From: Ruminococcus sp. NK3A76
GTDB taxonomy: Bacteria > Bacillota > Clostridia > Oscillospirales > Ruminococcaceae
Assembly (NCBI RefSeq): GCF_000686125.1
Contig: NZ_JMMA01000002.1
Coordinates: forward strand, 1,426,001-1,490,000
Length of the DNA stretch: 64,000 nt
Direction: 5' to 3'
The translations under genes and the position numbers were made by a program. How positions within the stretch are numbered: the stretch's first letter is position 1; every line of letters begins with the position of its first letter. Below, in pieces: positions 42,965-51,592 of this stretch. Below the pieces are notes generated by a model, which ran no database searches, was not told the origin of the DNA, and was given only the letters and a program-made list of their open reading frames with translations.

Positions 42965-42973
42965 TTACGCACA

Positions 42974-43009
42974 AAACGGCACGGGGTCATAAATCGACCC
43001 GTGCCGTTT
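42974..43009. terminator. Bidirectional terminator between mscS and comFC
   Basis: A perfect 12-bp stem (AAACGGCACGGG at 42974-42985, CCCGTGCCGTTT at 42998-43009) separates the convergent genes. Its right arm includes the comFC stop codon (43008-43010). Confidence 0.87.
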
Positions 43010-43787
43010 ATTCATCGTAGTATTCACTTTCGTGATCTTCCTCATACTCATCATCAGCGAGCTTTTTCGGGGTGATGCATATCGAAACACATATTACCGT
43101 CTCAAAACCAATTGATTTTAAAAGCCCTGCACATACATCAAGCGTCGAGCCTGTTGTAAAAACATCATCAGCAAGAATACACACCTTATATGAAGGATCT
43201 TTTTTCTTATTCCCGAGCATATATGTGTTCTTGGCGGCATCTCTCCTCTCACTTCCTGTCAGCTCGTGCTGTTGGGAAGCGCTTTTTCTGTGTGCGAGCA
43301 TTCCGTCTGCAACAGGTATTTTCAGCGCTTCGGATAACACCTTTGCATATTCTTCAGCCTGATTGTATCCACGCTTGTATTCCTTCTTAGGATACATCGG
43401 CACATATGTGATACAATCCACCTTATCAAGAAGACTGTATTTTTCGAGCTGTTTATAAATATACGGCGCACTGAGCTCTGCAAGGTTAAAAGCATATCTG
43501 CGCTTGAAGTTGTACATAGCCTTCTTGCCCTTGTCTTTATACCACATAGCCCCGAAAACAAAGTCATAGCTGTGCTCGCCTTCACATTTATCATCAGGGG
43601 CGTGCTTTCTGCCGCATCTGCCGCATAAGGCATCTTCTTTGATAAACGGGATATCCTTTATACAGTCGTCACATATCAGCTTGTCCCACCTGATAGCACG
43701 CATACACACCGGGCATCTGTTCGGGAATATCAGGTCAAGAAGAAACCTTTTTGTCTTCTTAGATAATATCTGTTTCATCGCTGTCAT
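43008..43787 (-). CDS. comFC: ComFC-like phosphoribosyltransferase
   Basis: The 259-residue protein has four-Cys zinc-binding parts at the N-terminus (CPVCMRAIRWDKLICDDC and CGRCGRKH) and a phosphoribosyltransferase domain with the PRPP loop VCILADDVFTTGSTLDVCA (~200). In Bacillus it helps DNA uptake during competence. An ATG at 43778 (MKQIL) is also possible as start. Its start overlaps the recD2 end by up to 29 bp, so the two are coupled. An acidic tail ends the protein. Confidence 0.92.
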   Translation of the reverse strand: MTAMKQILSKKTKRFLLDLIFPNRCPVCMRAIRWDKLICDDCIKDIPFIKEDALCGRCGRKHAPDDKCEGEHSYDFVFGAMWYKDKGKKAMYNFKRRYAFNLAELSAPYIYKQLEKYSLLDKVDCITYVPMYPKKEYKRGYNQAEEYAKVLSEALKIPVADGMLAHRKSASQQHELTGSERRDAAKNTYMLGNKKKDPSYKVCILADDVFTTGSTLDVCAGLLKSIGFETVICVSICITPKKLADDEYEEDHESEYYDE

Positions 43788-46005
43788 GCTCCTTAAGCAT
43801 ATCCTTAAGACAGGTAAACCGCTGATTTCTCACGTTATTGTTTATCATAAACTCAACTCGCTTGCTCGAACCTACGATTATAAGCAGCTTCTTTGCCCGT
43901 GTGACGGCGGTATACAAAAGATTTCTGTAGTACAGCTTATCATATCCGGTAAACACAGTTAGAATAACAGCATCAAATTCGCTGCCCTGGCTTTTGTGTA
44001 CAGTAACAGCATAAGCAAGCTCTATATTTTCAAGCATCTGGTAATTGTATACAGCCACTCGCCCGTCAAAATCAATTACAGCCGTCTTCAAAAACTTGTT
44101 TACTGAGACTATTTGCCCGATATCACCGTTGAAGATGCCTGTACCCTGCTCCTTTGTATCATCTGTCTCTCTTGACCAGACGATATCATAGTCGTTCTTG
44201 GTCTGCATAACCTTGTCGCCTGTGCGGAAAGTATAAATAAACGCTTTTATCTCGCTCTTTTCCTTACTTGGCGGGTTGAGCTCACTTTGCAGCTTCTTGT
44301 TGAGTTCAATAGTCCCTGCTCCGCTCTTTCTTGTAGGCGAAAGCACCTGTATATCAGTTATCGGGTCAAAGCCATATGCATTAGGGAGCCTTTCTTTGCA
44401 AAGCTCGACCACAAGCTGCTGTATTCCGGCCTGATCCAGCCTTTGCATAAAGAAAAAGTCCTTGCTGTCCTTGCTCGATAGGTCTATCATTTCGCCGCTG
44501 ACTATCTTGTGAGCATTTGTGACTATAGCACTCTCTCTTGCCTGACGAAATATCTCAGTAAGCCTTACCACAGGCATAACACCGCTGTCAATTATATCTC
44601 CGAGAATGTTTCCTGCCCCGACTGACGGAAGCTGATCACTGTCGCCAACAAGTATCAGCTTGCAGCTTATGGGCAATGCACGAAGAAGCGCTTCAAAAAG
44701 CTCCGCATCGACCATAGACATCTCATCGACTATCATCACGTCGCAGTCAAGGAGATTAGACTCTTTGTGCAGAAATATCAGCTTGCCGTCTGTACCATGC
44801 CCAACTTCAAGGAGCCTGTGAATAGTCTTTGCTTCATAGCCTGTCAGGTCTGATATCCTCTTTGCAGCCCTGCCAGTGGGCGCTGCAATAAATACAGTCA
44901 GCGCCTGCTGTTCAAACAGCGATATCATCGCATTAAGAGTAGTCGTTTTGCCTGTACCCGGGCCGCCAGTAAGGACAAGAAAGCCCTTTGATAATGCAAG
45001 ATTAATAGCCTCACGCTGTTTTGTTTCATATTCTATGTTGTTTTCCTGCTCGTCGATATCAATTATAGCCGAATAGTCTGTGCCTGTGTCAAAAGAAATG
45101 CTGCTCATAACACTCAGTCTTCTTGCTATGTAGTGCTCTGCCGAATAGTATCTCTTAAGCGCCACATAAGTCTTTTTATCCCTTATGTGGTAATACAGCT
45201 CTTCATCATCAGTCAGCTCTTCAAGAACGCTCATAAACAGCTCTTCATTTATGTTCAGAAAACGGCAGCTGACCTTTTTGAGCGGCCCAAGCGGAACACA
45301 GGTATGCCCTGTAGCTGCGTTCTCCTTAAGCACATACCTGATGCCTGCCGATATCCTGTTTTTGTCATCTGTGCTTACGCCGAGCTTCTCTGCGATATTG
45401 TCACACACATCAAAATCGAGCCCGATATCATCATCTGCAAGGATATACGGGTTACTGCTGATATATTCCTTTGCATATTTCCCCCACTGCTTCCACGCCC
45501 TTACACTGTATATCGTTTCTACACCGAGTTCGTTCATATACATCATAAGTATCCTTGCAGCAAGGTTTTCCTTAAGGTCTTTGTTTATCTGCTTGGCTTC
45601 ACGATTTGAGATACCGCTTATCTCGGTAAGTCTCTGCGGTTGGTTTTCTATTACATCAAGCGTATCCTCACCGAATGTATCAACTATCTTTTTAGCAAGC
45701 ACACGTCCTACACCCTTGATAAAGCCGCTTGAAAGGTATTTCTGTATAGCCCCGAGAGACTCAGGCAGGCTGCTGACACACATCACAGCATTGAACTGCA
45801 GTCCGTATTTATAATGCTCAACAAATCTACCCGTCAGCTCGACCGATTCACCCAGATCGACCAGTCCAAGCTCACCCACGGCAGTAACAGGCTCATTGTC
45901 AACATCGAGCAGCAAAACAACATATCCGTTATCCGGGTTTTTATACTGAATATCTTCGACTGTACCTTTTATCACAACAAGCTCATCAGATAGTGCTTTG
46001 TTCAT
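43759..46005 (-). CDS. recD2: ATP-dependent DNA helicase RecD2
   Basis: The 748-residue 5'-3' SF1 helicase is longer than E. coli RecD, as RecD2 proteins are, and has the long N-terminal region (GTVEDIQYKNPDNGYVVLLLDVD) with helix-hairpin-helix motifs. Walker A is VLTGGPGTGKTTTL (~345), Walker B VMIVDEMSMVDAELF (~425), and the last motif AYAVTVHKSQGSEFDAVIL (~675). Firmicutes RecD2 acts in DNA repair apart from RecBC. It overlaps the genes on both sides. Confidence 0.94.
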   Translation of the reverse strand: MNKALSDELVVIKGTVEDIQYKNPDNGYVVLLLDVDNEPVTAVGELGLVDLGESVELTGRFVEHYKYGLQFNAVMCVSSLPESLGAIQKYLSSGFIKGVGRVLAKKIVDTFGEDTLDVIENQPQRLTEISGISNREAKQINKDLKENLAARILMMYMNELGVETIYSVRAWKQWGKYAKEYISSNPYILADDDIGLDFDVCDNIAEKLGVSTDDKNRISAGIRYVLKENAATGHTCVPLGPLKKVSCRFLNINEELFMSVLEELTDDEELYYHIRDKKTYVALKRYYSAEHYIARRLSVMSSISFDTGTDYSAIIDIDEQENNIEYETKQREAINLALSKGFLVLTGGPGTGKTTTLNAMISLFEQQALTVFIAAPTGRAAKRISDLTGYEAKTIHRLLEVGHGTDGKLIFLHKESNLLDCDVMIVDEMSMVDAELFEALLRALPISCKLILVGDSDQLPSVGAGNILGDIIDSGVMPVVRLTEIFRQARESAIVTNAHKIVSGEMIDLSSKDSKDFFFMQRLDQAGIQQLVVELCKERLPNAYGFDPITDIQVLSPTRKSGAGTIELNKKLQSELNPPSKEKSEIKAFIYTFRTGDKVMQTKNDYDIVWSRETDDTKEQGTGIFNGDIGQIVSVNKFLKTAVIDFDGRVAVYNYQMLENIELAYAVTVHKSQGSEFDAVILTVFTGYDKLYYRNLLYTAVTRAKKLLIIVGSSKRVEFMINNNVRNQRFTCLKDMLKEHDSDETDII

Positions 46006-46339
46006 CTGTCTCTGTCCTTTTTCTTAAATACTCATCAATCTCGCCCATAAGAAGATAATCCGCAAAACCAGTATCATCACACATCTTTGATAACTCCTCC
46101 CGGAATATATCATCAACTATAATGATCTTTCTTGCGCCGTTCTTTCCGGCAAGTGATTCTTCGTAGTAGATCTCCTTTATTCTTTTGCCTATCCTCTTTA
46201 TATCGTTCTCACCAGATACAAGATAAATAATATATTCATCGCTCTGCTTTACACTCATCGAAAACATTCCGAGCACAAAAGCCGATATAAAGAGCACAAA
46301 CACATAGATGATCAAGACATAAATATAATACATATACAT
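45986..46339 (-). CDS. Small membrane protein upstream of recD2
   Basis: The 117-residue protein begins with one membrane helix (about residues 3-25, IYVLIIYVFVLFISAFVLG) and has a soluble domain with KIIIVDDIFREELSKMCDDTGFADYL. I do not recognise the family. It overlaps the recD2 start by 20 bp, so both are expressed together. The promoter places the RNA start almost at the start codon, so ATG 46339, 46333 or a later one could be used. Confidence 0.6.
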   Translation of the reverse strand: MYMYYIYVLIIYVFVLFISAFVLGMFSMSVKQSDEYIIYLVSGENDIKRIGKRIKEIYYEESLAGKNGARKIIIVDDIFREELSKMCDDTGFADYLLMGEIDEYLRKRTETDEQSTI

Positions 46340-46348
46340 CACCCGTAT

Positions 46349-46378
46349 ATTCTATGCAATGTATATGATCTTTGCCAA
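46349..46378 (-). promoter_or_regulatory. Promoter of the recD2-comFC operon
   Basis: TTGGCA (46373-46378) and TAGAAT (46349-46354) on the minus strand, 18 bp apart, put the RNA start only a few bases before the first ATG, suggesting a very short leader. Confidence 0.6.
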
Positions 46379-46387
46379 TGCCTTTTA

Positions 46388-46422
46388 TAAAAACACCGCA
46401 AGGTTATTATCCCTTGCGGTGT
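46388..46422 (-). terminator. pnp terminator
   Basis: ACACCGCAAGG (46393-46403) pairs with CCTTGCGGTGT (46412-46422), followed on the minus strand by TTTTTATAAAAG, 12 bp past the pnp stop. Confidence 0.87.
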
Positions 46423-46433
46423 AAGTATTTGAT

Positions 46434-48545
46434 TTATGCGTTCTTCTTTGCTTCGATATCAGCAAGAGCGTCCTTTCTTGAAAGGTTGATCCTGCCCTGA
46501 TCGTCGATCTCCATTACCTTTACAACGACCTCGTCGCCAACGGAAACAACGTCCTCTACCTTGCCGACTCTCTGCTTGTCGAGCTTGGAGATGTGTACAA
46601 GACCTTCCTTGCCGGGTGCGATCTCAACGAAAGCACCGAATGTCATAAGCCTTGTAACCTTGCCTCTGTAGATAGAGCCTATCTCAGGGTCATTGCCGAT
46701 AGTATTGATTATGGATATAGCAGCCTGTGCCTTTTCAAGATCAAGACCGGAAACAAATACATTACCGTCTTCATTGATGTCGATCTTGACATCGCACTCA
46801 GCGCTGATCTTCTGGATAACCTTACCGCCGGAACCGATAACTTCTCTGATCTTGTCAACAGGCACCTTAGTAGTAAGCATCTTGGGAGCCCACTTGTTAA
46901 CAGTAGGTCTTACCTCAGGAATAGCCTTGAGCATTATCTCATCAAGGATATACATTCTTGCCTTGTATGTCTTCTCAAATGCTTCAGCAATTATATCATA
47001 TGTAAGGCCGTCTACCTTTATATCGACCTGGATAGCTGTGATACCATTCTTAGTAACGCCAACCTTGAAGTCCATATCGCCGTAGAAGTCTTCAAGACCC
47101 TGGATATCTACCATAGTCATGTAGCTGCCGTCTTCCTTGGTGATAAGGCCGCAGGAGATTCCGGCAACAGGATTCTTTATCGGAACACCAGCGTCCATAA
47201 GAGCAAGTGTCGAACCGCAGATAGAGCCCTGCGATGTAGAACCATTGGAGGAAAGGACCTCAGATACGCATCTTATAGCATAGGGGAATTCCTCAACAGA
47301 AGGAAGAACAGGAACAAGTGCTCTCTCAGCGAGTGCGCCATGACCTATCTCACGTCTGCCGGGGCCTCTTGAAGGCTTTGTTTCACCTACAGAGTAGGAC
47401 GGGAAGTTGTACTGATGCATATATCTCTTGGAAGTCTCTTCATCAAGACCGTCAAGCTTCTGAGCATCGGATACAGGGCCGAGTGTTGCGATAGTCATTA
47501 CCTGTGTCTGACCTCTTGTGAACATACCCGAACCATGTACTCTCGGAAGAAGACCAACCTCAGCAGCAAGAGGACGGATCTCGTCAATACCTCTGCCGTC
47601 AACTCTCTTGCCCTCATAGAGCCAGTCTCTTACGATAGTCTTCTGGAGCTTATACATTACCTCACCTATTATCTCAGGAAGGTTCTCATACTTCTCGCTG
47701 AACTTTTCAAGAATTGCGTCCTGAATAGGAACAAGTCTTGCATCTCTTACATTCTTATCATCTGTATCAAGAGCATACTTAAGCTGTTCACCGAACTCGG
47801 AATTAAGCTCATCAAGCATATCATGGTCAAGCTCCTGCGACTCAAACTCAAACTTAGGCTTGCCTATCTGAGCCTTGATATCGTTGATAAAAGCAACCAT
47901 TTTCTTTATCTCAGCATGGCCGAACTTGATAGCATCGAGCATAAGCTCGTTAGGAATCTCCTTAGCGCCAGCCTCGATCATAACTATCTTCTCAGCAGAG
48001 CCTGCAACTGTGAGGTTGAGGTCATTCTTTGCTCTCTGTTCAAGTGTCGGGTTTAAAACGAGCTCGCCGTCAACATAACCTACATTGATAGAAGCAACAG
48101 GGCCGTTCCACGGGATATCAGAGATAGAAAGAGCGATAGATGTAGCTATCATACCAGCGATCTCAGGTGAGTTGTCAGGGTCAACAGCCATAACTGTCAT
48201 AACAACAGAAACATCATTTCTCATATCCTTGGGGAAAAGAGGTCTGATAGGTCTGTCAACGCATCTTGATGTAAGGATAGCCTTCTCGGAAGCCTTGCCC
48301 TCACGCTTTGTAAAGCTGCCAGGTATACGGCCTACAGAATACATCTTCTCCTCAAAGTCAACAGAAAGCGGGAAGAAATCAACGCCCTCTCTCGGCTTGG
48401 GGCTTGCTGTAACATTGCCGAGTACAACAGTTTCGCCGTATCTTACAAGGCAGGAACCGTTTGCAAGACCGCACATCTTGCCTGTTTCAACAACAACAGG
48501 CCTACCTGCGTATGTTGTTTCAAAAGTTCTGAAATTCTCAAACAT
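46434..48545 (-). CDS. pnp: Polyribonucleotide nucleotidyltransferase (PNPase)
   Basis: PNPase degrades RNA 3' to 5' by phosphorolysis. The 703-residue protein has two RNase PH domains (first GETVVLGNVTASPKPREGVDFFPL; second GSGMFTRGQTQVMTIATLG and FPSYSVGETKPSRGPGRREIGHGALAERAL), a KH domain (VIGSGGKVIQKISAE) and an S1 domain (GSIYRGKVTRLMTFGAFVEI). The frame opens at 48572, but GGAGG supports ATG 48545. It follows rpsO, the classic gene pair. Confidence 0.96.
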   Translation of the reverse strand: MFENFRTFETTYAGRPVVVETGKMCGLANGSCLVRYGETVVLGNVTASPKPREGVDFFPLSVDFEEKMYSVGRIPGSFTKREGKASEKAILTSRCVDRPIRPLFPKDMRNDVSVVMTVMAVDPDNSPEIAGMIATSIALSISDIPWNGPVASINVGYVDGELVLNPTLEQRAKNDLNLTVAGSAEKIVMIEAGAKEIPNELMLDAIKFGHAEIKKMVAFINDIKAQIGKPKFEFESQELDHDMLDELNSEFGEQLKYALDTDDKNVRDARLVPIQDAILEKFSEKYENLPEIIGEVMYKLQKTIVRDWLYEGKRVDGRGIDEIRPLAAEVGLLPRVHGSGMFTRGQTQVMTIATLGPVSDAQKLDGLDEETSKRYMHQYNFPSYSVGETKPSRGPGRREIGHGALAERALVPVLPSVEEFPYAIRCVSEVLSSNGSTSQGSICGSTLALMDAGVPIKNPVAGISCGLITKEDGSYMTMVDIQGLEDFYGDMDFKVGVTKNGITAIQVDIKVDGLTYDIIAEAFEKTYKARMYILDEIMLKAIPEVRPTVNKWAPKMLTTKVPVDKIREVIGSGGKVIQKISAECDVKIDINEDGNVFVSGLDLEKAQAAISIINTIGNDPEIGSIYRGKVTRLMTFGAFVEIAPGKEGLVHISKLDKQRVGKVEDVVSVGDEVVVKVMEIDDQGRINLSRKDALADIEAKKNA

Positions 48546-48667
48546 TTTATAGTCCTCCGTTTTTAATTTCACCGGTCAAGACTTTAGCAATAAATACAGC
48601 ACACAAGCCCTTATGCACTCTATTTAATGCTAATACCTTTTCCGGCGCAGTTTTTAATAAACACCGA

Positions 48668-48695
48668 AAGGCAAAGGCGACACTTCGCCCTTGCC
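48668..48695 (-). terminator. Hairpin between rpsO and pnp
   Basis: A 12-bp stem with one G-U pair (AGGCAAGGGCGA with TCGCCTTTGCCT) lies 20 bp past the rpsO stop, with a weak U tract. It may act as an attenuator or a processing site. Confidence 0.68.
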
Positions 48696-48714
48696 TCCCG
48701 TGATTATTGCAAAA

Positions 48715-48981
48715 TTAGCCTCTGATACCGAGCTTCTCGATGATTGCTCTGTATCTGTTGATGTCCTTCTTCTTAAGGTAAGCAAGAAGGTTTCTTCTTT
48801 TACCGATCATCTGGAACATACCTCTTCTGGAGTGATGATCGTTCTTGTGGCTCTTGAGGTGCTCAGTAAGGTCAGCAATTCTCTTGGAAAGAATAGCTAT
48901 CTGTACCTCAGGCGAGCCTGTGTCCTTTTCGCTGGTTCTGTTAGCTTCGATAACAGCTGTTTTTTCTTCTTTTCTCATCAT
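48715..48981 (-). CDS. rpsO: 30S ribosomal protein S15
   Basis: S15 binds 16S rRNA early in 30S assembly. The 88-residue protein has [35 protein letters not shown] and [17 protein letters not shown], as in the family. Two ATGs follow the AAGGGG box; the second gives the usual MRKEEK start. The leader is structured and may carry S15 autoregulation. Confidence 0.97.
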   Translation of the reverse strand: MMRKEEKTAVIEANRTSEKDTGSPEVQIAILSKRIADLTEHLKSHKNDHHSRRGMFQMIGKRRNLLAYLKKKDINRYRAIIEKLGIRG

Positions 48982-48984
48982 GGT

Positions 48985-49060
48985 GTTTTACCCCTTTTCT
49001 TGATTTTCCTTCGTAAAAGGGTACGGCAGGTAAATCTCCCCTTTGGGGCTTGACCCGTAC
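48985..49060 (-). promoter_or_regulatory. Structured rpsO leader, candidate S15 autoregulatory element
   Basis: On the minus strand GTACGG (49055-49060) pairs with CCGTAC (49021-49026), enclosing a CCCC-AAA-GGGG hairpin. Next, CCCTTTT pairs with AAAAGGG (about 49015-49020 and 48991-48997), which would hide the ribosome binding site. S15 is known to control its own mRNA in several bacteria through different leader folds; the use of this one is inferred. Confidence 0.55.
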
Positions 49061-49107
49061 TCTGTTGCGAGGATACTGATTATTGCTGTGTTTTCACAAC
49101 AAATAAT

Positions 49108-49136
49108 ATTATACTATAATAATAAGCACTTGTAAA
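49108..49136 (-). promoter_or_regulatory. rpsO promoter
   Basis: TTTACA (49131-49136) and TATAAT (49108-49113) on the minus strand are 17 bp apart. The leader is about 120 nt. I see nothing else clear in 49137-49321. Confidence 0.75.
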
Positions 49137-49321
49137 TAGAGTTTACAGAAAGTTTACATTATTTCTTGACCCTACTTATCTGTGTTCTGTCAGTGGTTAT
49201 TATAATAGTTTTTTATAAAACCCACCTCTGTTACAACATAACCGTTTACAAAACAGTATGTTCAACATCAATAGCAGTTATAAAGAAACTTGATTTAGTT
49301 GGGTTTACAAGTGTTTAGCAA

Positions 49322-50173
49322 TTATTTGCACTTATGTTCCTTACCGGCAGTAAGAGTATTCTGCATAAGCATAGCTATAGTCATAGGCCCTACACCGCCG
49401 GGAACAGGTGTTATGAACAATGCCTTATCCTTGCAGTCCTCAAAATCAACGTCACCACAGAGCTTGCCGTTTTCATCTCTGTTCATGCCGACATCAATTA
49501 CAACAGCGCCTTCCTTGATGTATTCCTTGGTTATCATCTTAGCTCTGCCGACAGCAGCTACAAGTATATCAGCTCTTGAACATACCTCAGCAAGGTTCTT
49601 TGTCTTTGAGTGGCATACAGTTACTGTACCGTTCTTATGTAAAAGCAGCATAGCCTGCGGCTTGCCAACTATATTGCTTCTGCCGATAACAACGCACTCC
49701 TTGCCTGCTATCTCTGTGCCTGTTGAAGCGATAAGCTCCATAACACCAGCCGGTGTGCAGGGCAGGAAGCTGTAATCACCTATCATTATCTTTCCGACAT
49801 TTACCGGGTGGAAAGCATCAACGTCCTTGTCAGGACGGATATTGTCTATAACGACCTTGTCATTTATGTGCTTAGGCACAGGCAGCTGCACAAGTATACC
49901 GTCTACCTTGTCGTCATTGTTGAGCTTATCAACAAGCTCCAAAAGCTCCTGCTCTGTAGTCTCAGCAGGGAGCGCATACTCATAGGAATTGAACCCCACA
50001 TACTCGCAGGCGAGCTTTTTATTTCTTACATATACCTTAGATGCAGGATCATCGCCTACTATTACTACAGCAAGGCCTATCTCTATACCCTTAGCCTTAA
50101 GCTCTGCGACCTCAGCCTTTATGCTGTCCTTAACACTCTGTGAAACAGCCTTTCCGTCAATTATCTGTCCCAT
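49322..50173 (-). CDS. folD: Methylenetetrahydrofolate dehydrogenase / cyclohydrolase FolD
   Basis: FolD links one-carbon units at the methylene and formyl levels. The 283-residue protein has [18 protein letters not shown] with the catalytic Lys (~56), [13 protein letters not shown] (~95), and the NADP-binding [18 protein letters not shown] (~160), with [16 protein letters not shown] near the end. It follows lgt by 21 bp. I see no clear terminator behind it. Confidence 0.96.
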   Translation of the reverse strand: MGQIIDGKAVSQSVKDSIKAEVAELKAKGIEIGLAVVIVGDDPASKVYVRNKKLACEYVGFNSYEYALPAETTEQELLELVDKLNNDDKVDGILVQLPVPKHINDKVVIDNIRPDKDVDAFHPVNVGKIMIGDYSFLPCTPAGVMELIASTGTEIAGKECVVIGRSNIVGKPQAMLLLHKNGTVTVCHSKTKNLAEVCSRADILVAAVGRAKMITKEYIKEGAVVIDVGMNRDENGKLCGDVDFEDCKDKALFITPVPGGVGPMTIAMLMQNTLTAGKEHKCK

Positions 50174-50194
50174 ATCATTTTCCTCCTGTGACGC

Positions 50195-51574
50195 TTACTT
50201 GCGAGATTTCTTACCTTTTCCTTTGTTATTTCCTTTGTTTTCCTTTTTTGGCTCTGTTTTTTCTTCTGTCTTGTCCTCGGCTTCGGTGTTTTCTTTTTCC
50301 TCAGACTCAGAAGGAGCTTCATCTTCTTCCTTGCTGTCGGATGTGCTGTCGTCATTCTTTTCAGTATCTTCCTGCTCGTCCTCATCATCGCCTAAGATAG
50401 AATGATACTCAGGATCCTTGCTTTCAGACTTGTCCTTCTCAATGGCATCCTTTTCCTTATCCTTAGCGCCCTTGCCGAACTTCTCGTCATATTCCTTTTC
50501 AAGCTCGATAAAGCTCTCGCCCTTTTCCTTGGCTTCTCTTATCTTCTTTTTGAGCTCTTTCTTTTCCTTTTCGTTCTCCTCATATGAATCATACGCCTTA
50601 AGCTGCATCTTGGAAAGCTCTGTCTGATAGAAGAACTTATAATCGCCGTCACGCTTTACCATGCTTCTGAAGATAATAATAAGTATGAGCGAAGCCACGA
50701 AGCAGGCACCTGCAAGCAGCTGTGAGACCTTTATGTTCATAAGATAGAGACTGTCGGTTCTTGTGCTCTCAATGAAGAATCTGCCAAGACCGTAAAGGCC
50801 TGTATACATAAGGAACAGCTCGCCGTCAAACTTGCGGCGGTTTGTATAAAGATGTATTATCACAAAGCAAAGCAGACACCAGAGCGATTCATATAAAAAG
50901 CACGGGTGAACAGGTGCATAGCACGAAACACTTACACCTGAGTTTGCTGCAATAGTCTCACGGTTGTCTGCGAGGAAAAACATGGTGTTATAGCTCATCA
51001 TGCCCCAGGGAGCATCTGTGTTTGCACCAAAGGCTTCCTGGTTAAAAAAGTTGCCCCATCGGCCTACAGCCTGGCCTATCAGGAAGCAGGGAGCTACTAC
51101 ATCGAGCATAGCTGTGAGTTTGAGATTTCTCAGCTTTACAATAATACCGCCGACAAGTATCGCACCGATAATACCGCCGTAGATTGCAAGACCGCCGTCT
51201 CTGAACTTGAAGAAGTCCTTGAAGGTCAGGCCTGTGGTGTTAAAAGCGATATAATAAAGCCTTGCGCCGAGTATAGCACCGATAAGTCCGCCTATAACGC
51301 CGTCAGTGGCCCTGTCAGGGTCGATGCCGAACTTTCTCATTCTCTTATAGCCATAAATCATAGCCAGAAGTATACCAAGAGCTATAAGGAAGCCGTACCA
51401 GTATATGGTAAAGTTCGTGCCAGGTATGGTAAACATTTTTCTGTCAACAGTAATACCGTTAGTAAAGATGTTATCTCCGCCGAGATTAGGGAAATAGACT
51501 TTGTCCTTGTTTTCCCTGACCGTCTGCTGCATTTCCTCACTTACGTCCTGAGCTAAAATTGTCGGTAAAAACAT
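50195..51574 (-). CDS. lgt: Prolipoprotein diacylglyceryl transferase with long charged tail
   Basis: Lgt adds a diacylglyceryl group to lipobox cysteines. The membrane core covers about residues 1-320 with the signature QAVGRWGNFFNQEAFG (~165), GAILGARLYYIAF (~100) and GLYGLGRFFIESTRTD (~260). A tail of about 140 residues follows, first a basic and acidic coil (EKEKKELKKKIREAKEKGE), then a Glu/Asp-rich and finally Lys-rich end. The usual length is 260-300. The frame opens with TTG 51592, but AGAGG supports ATG 51574 (459 residues). Confidence 0.93.
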   Translation of the reverse strand: MFLPTILAQDVSEEMQQTVRENKDKVYFPNLGGDNIFTNGITVDRKMFTIPGTNFTIYWYGFLIALGILLAMIYGYKRMRKFGIDPDRATDGVIGGLIGAILGARLYYIAFNTTGLTFKDFFKFRDGGLAIYGGIIGAILVGGIIVKLRNLKLTAMLDVVAPCFLIGQAVGRWGNFFNQEAFGANTDAPWGMMSYNTMFFLADNRETIAANSGVSVSCYAPVHPCFLYESLWCLLCFVIIHLYTNRRKFDGELFLMYTGLYGLGRFFIESTRTDSLYLMNIKVSQLLAGACFVASLILIIIFRSMVKRDGDYKFFYQTELSKMQLKAYDSYEENEKEKKELKKKIREAKEKGESFIELEKEYDEKFGKGAKDKEKDAIEKDKSESKDPEYHSILGDDEDEQEDTEKNDDSTSDSKEEDEAPSESEEKENTEAEDKTEEKTEPKKENKGNNKGKGKKSRK

Positions 51575-51592
51575 TAAGATGCCTCTTTTCAA

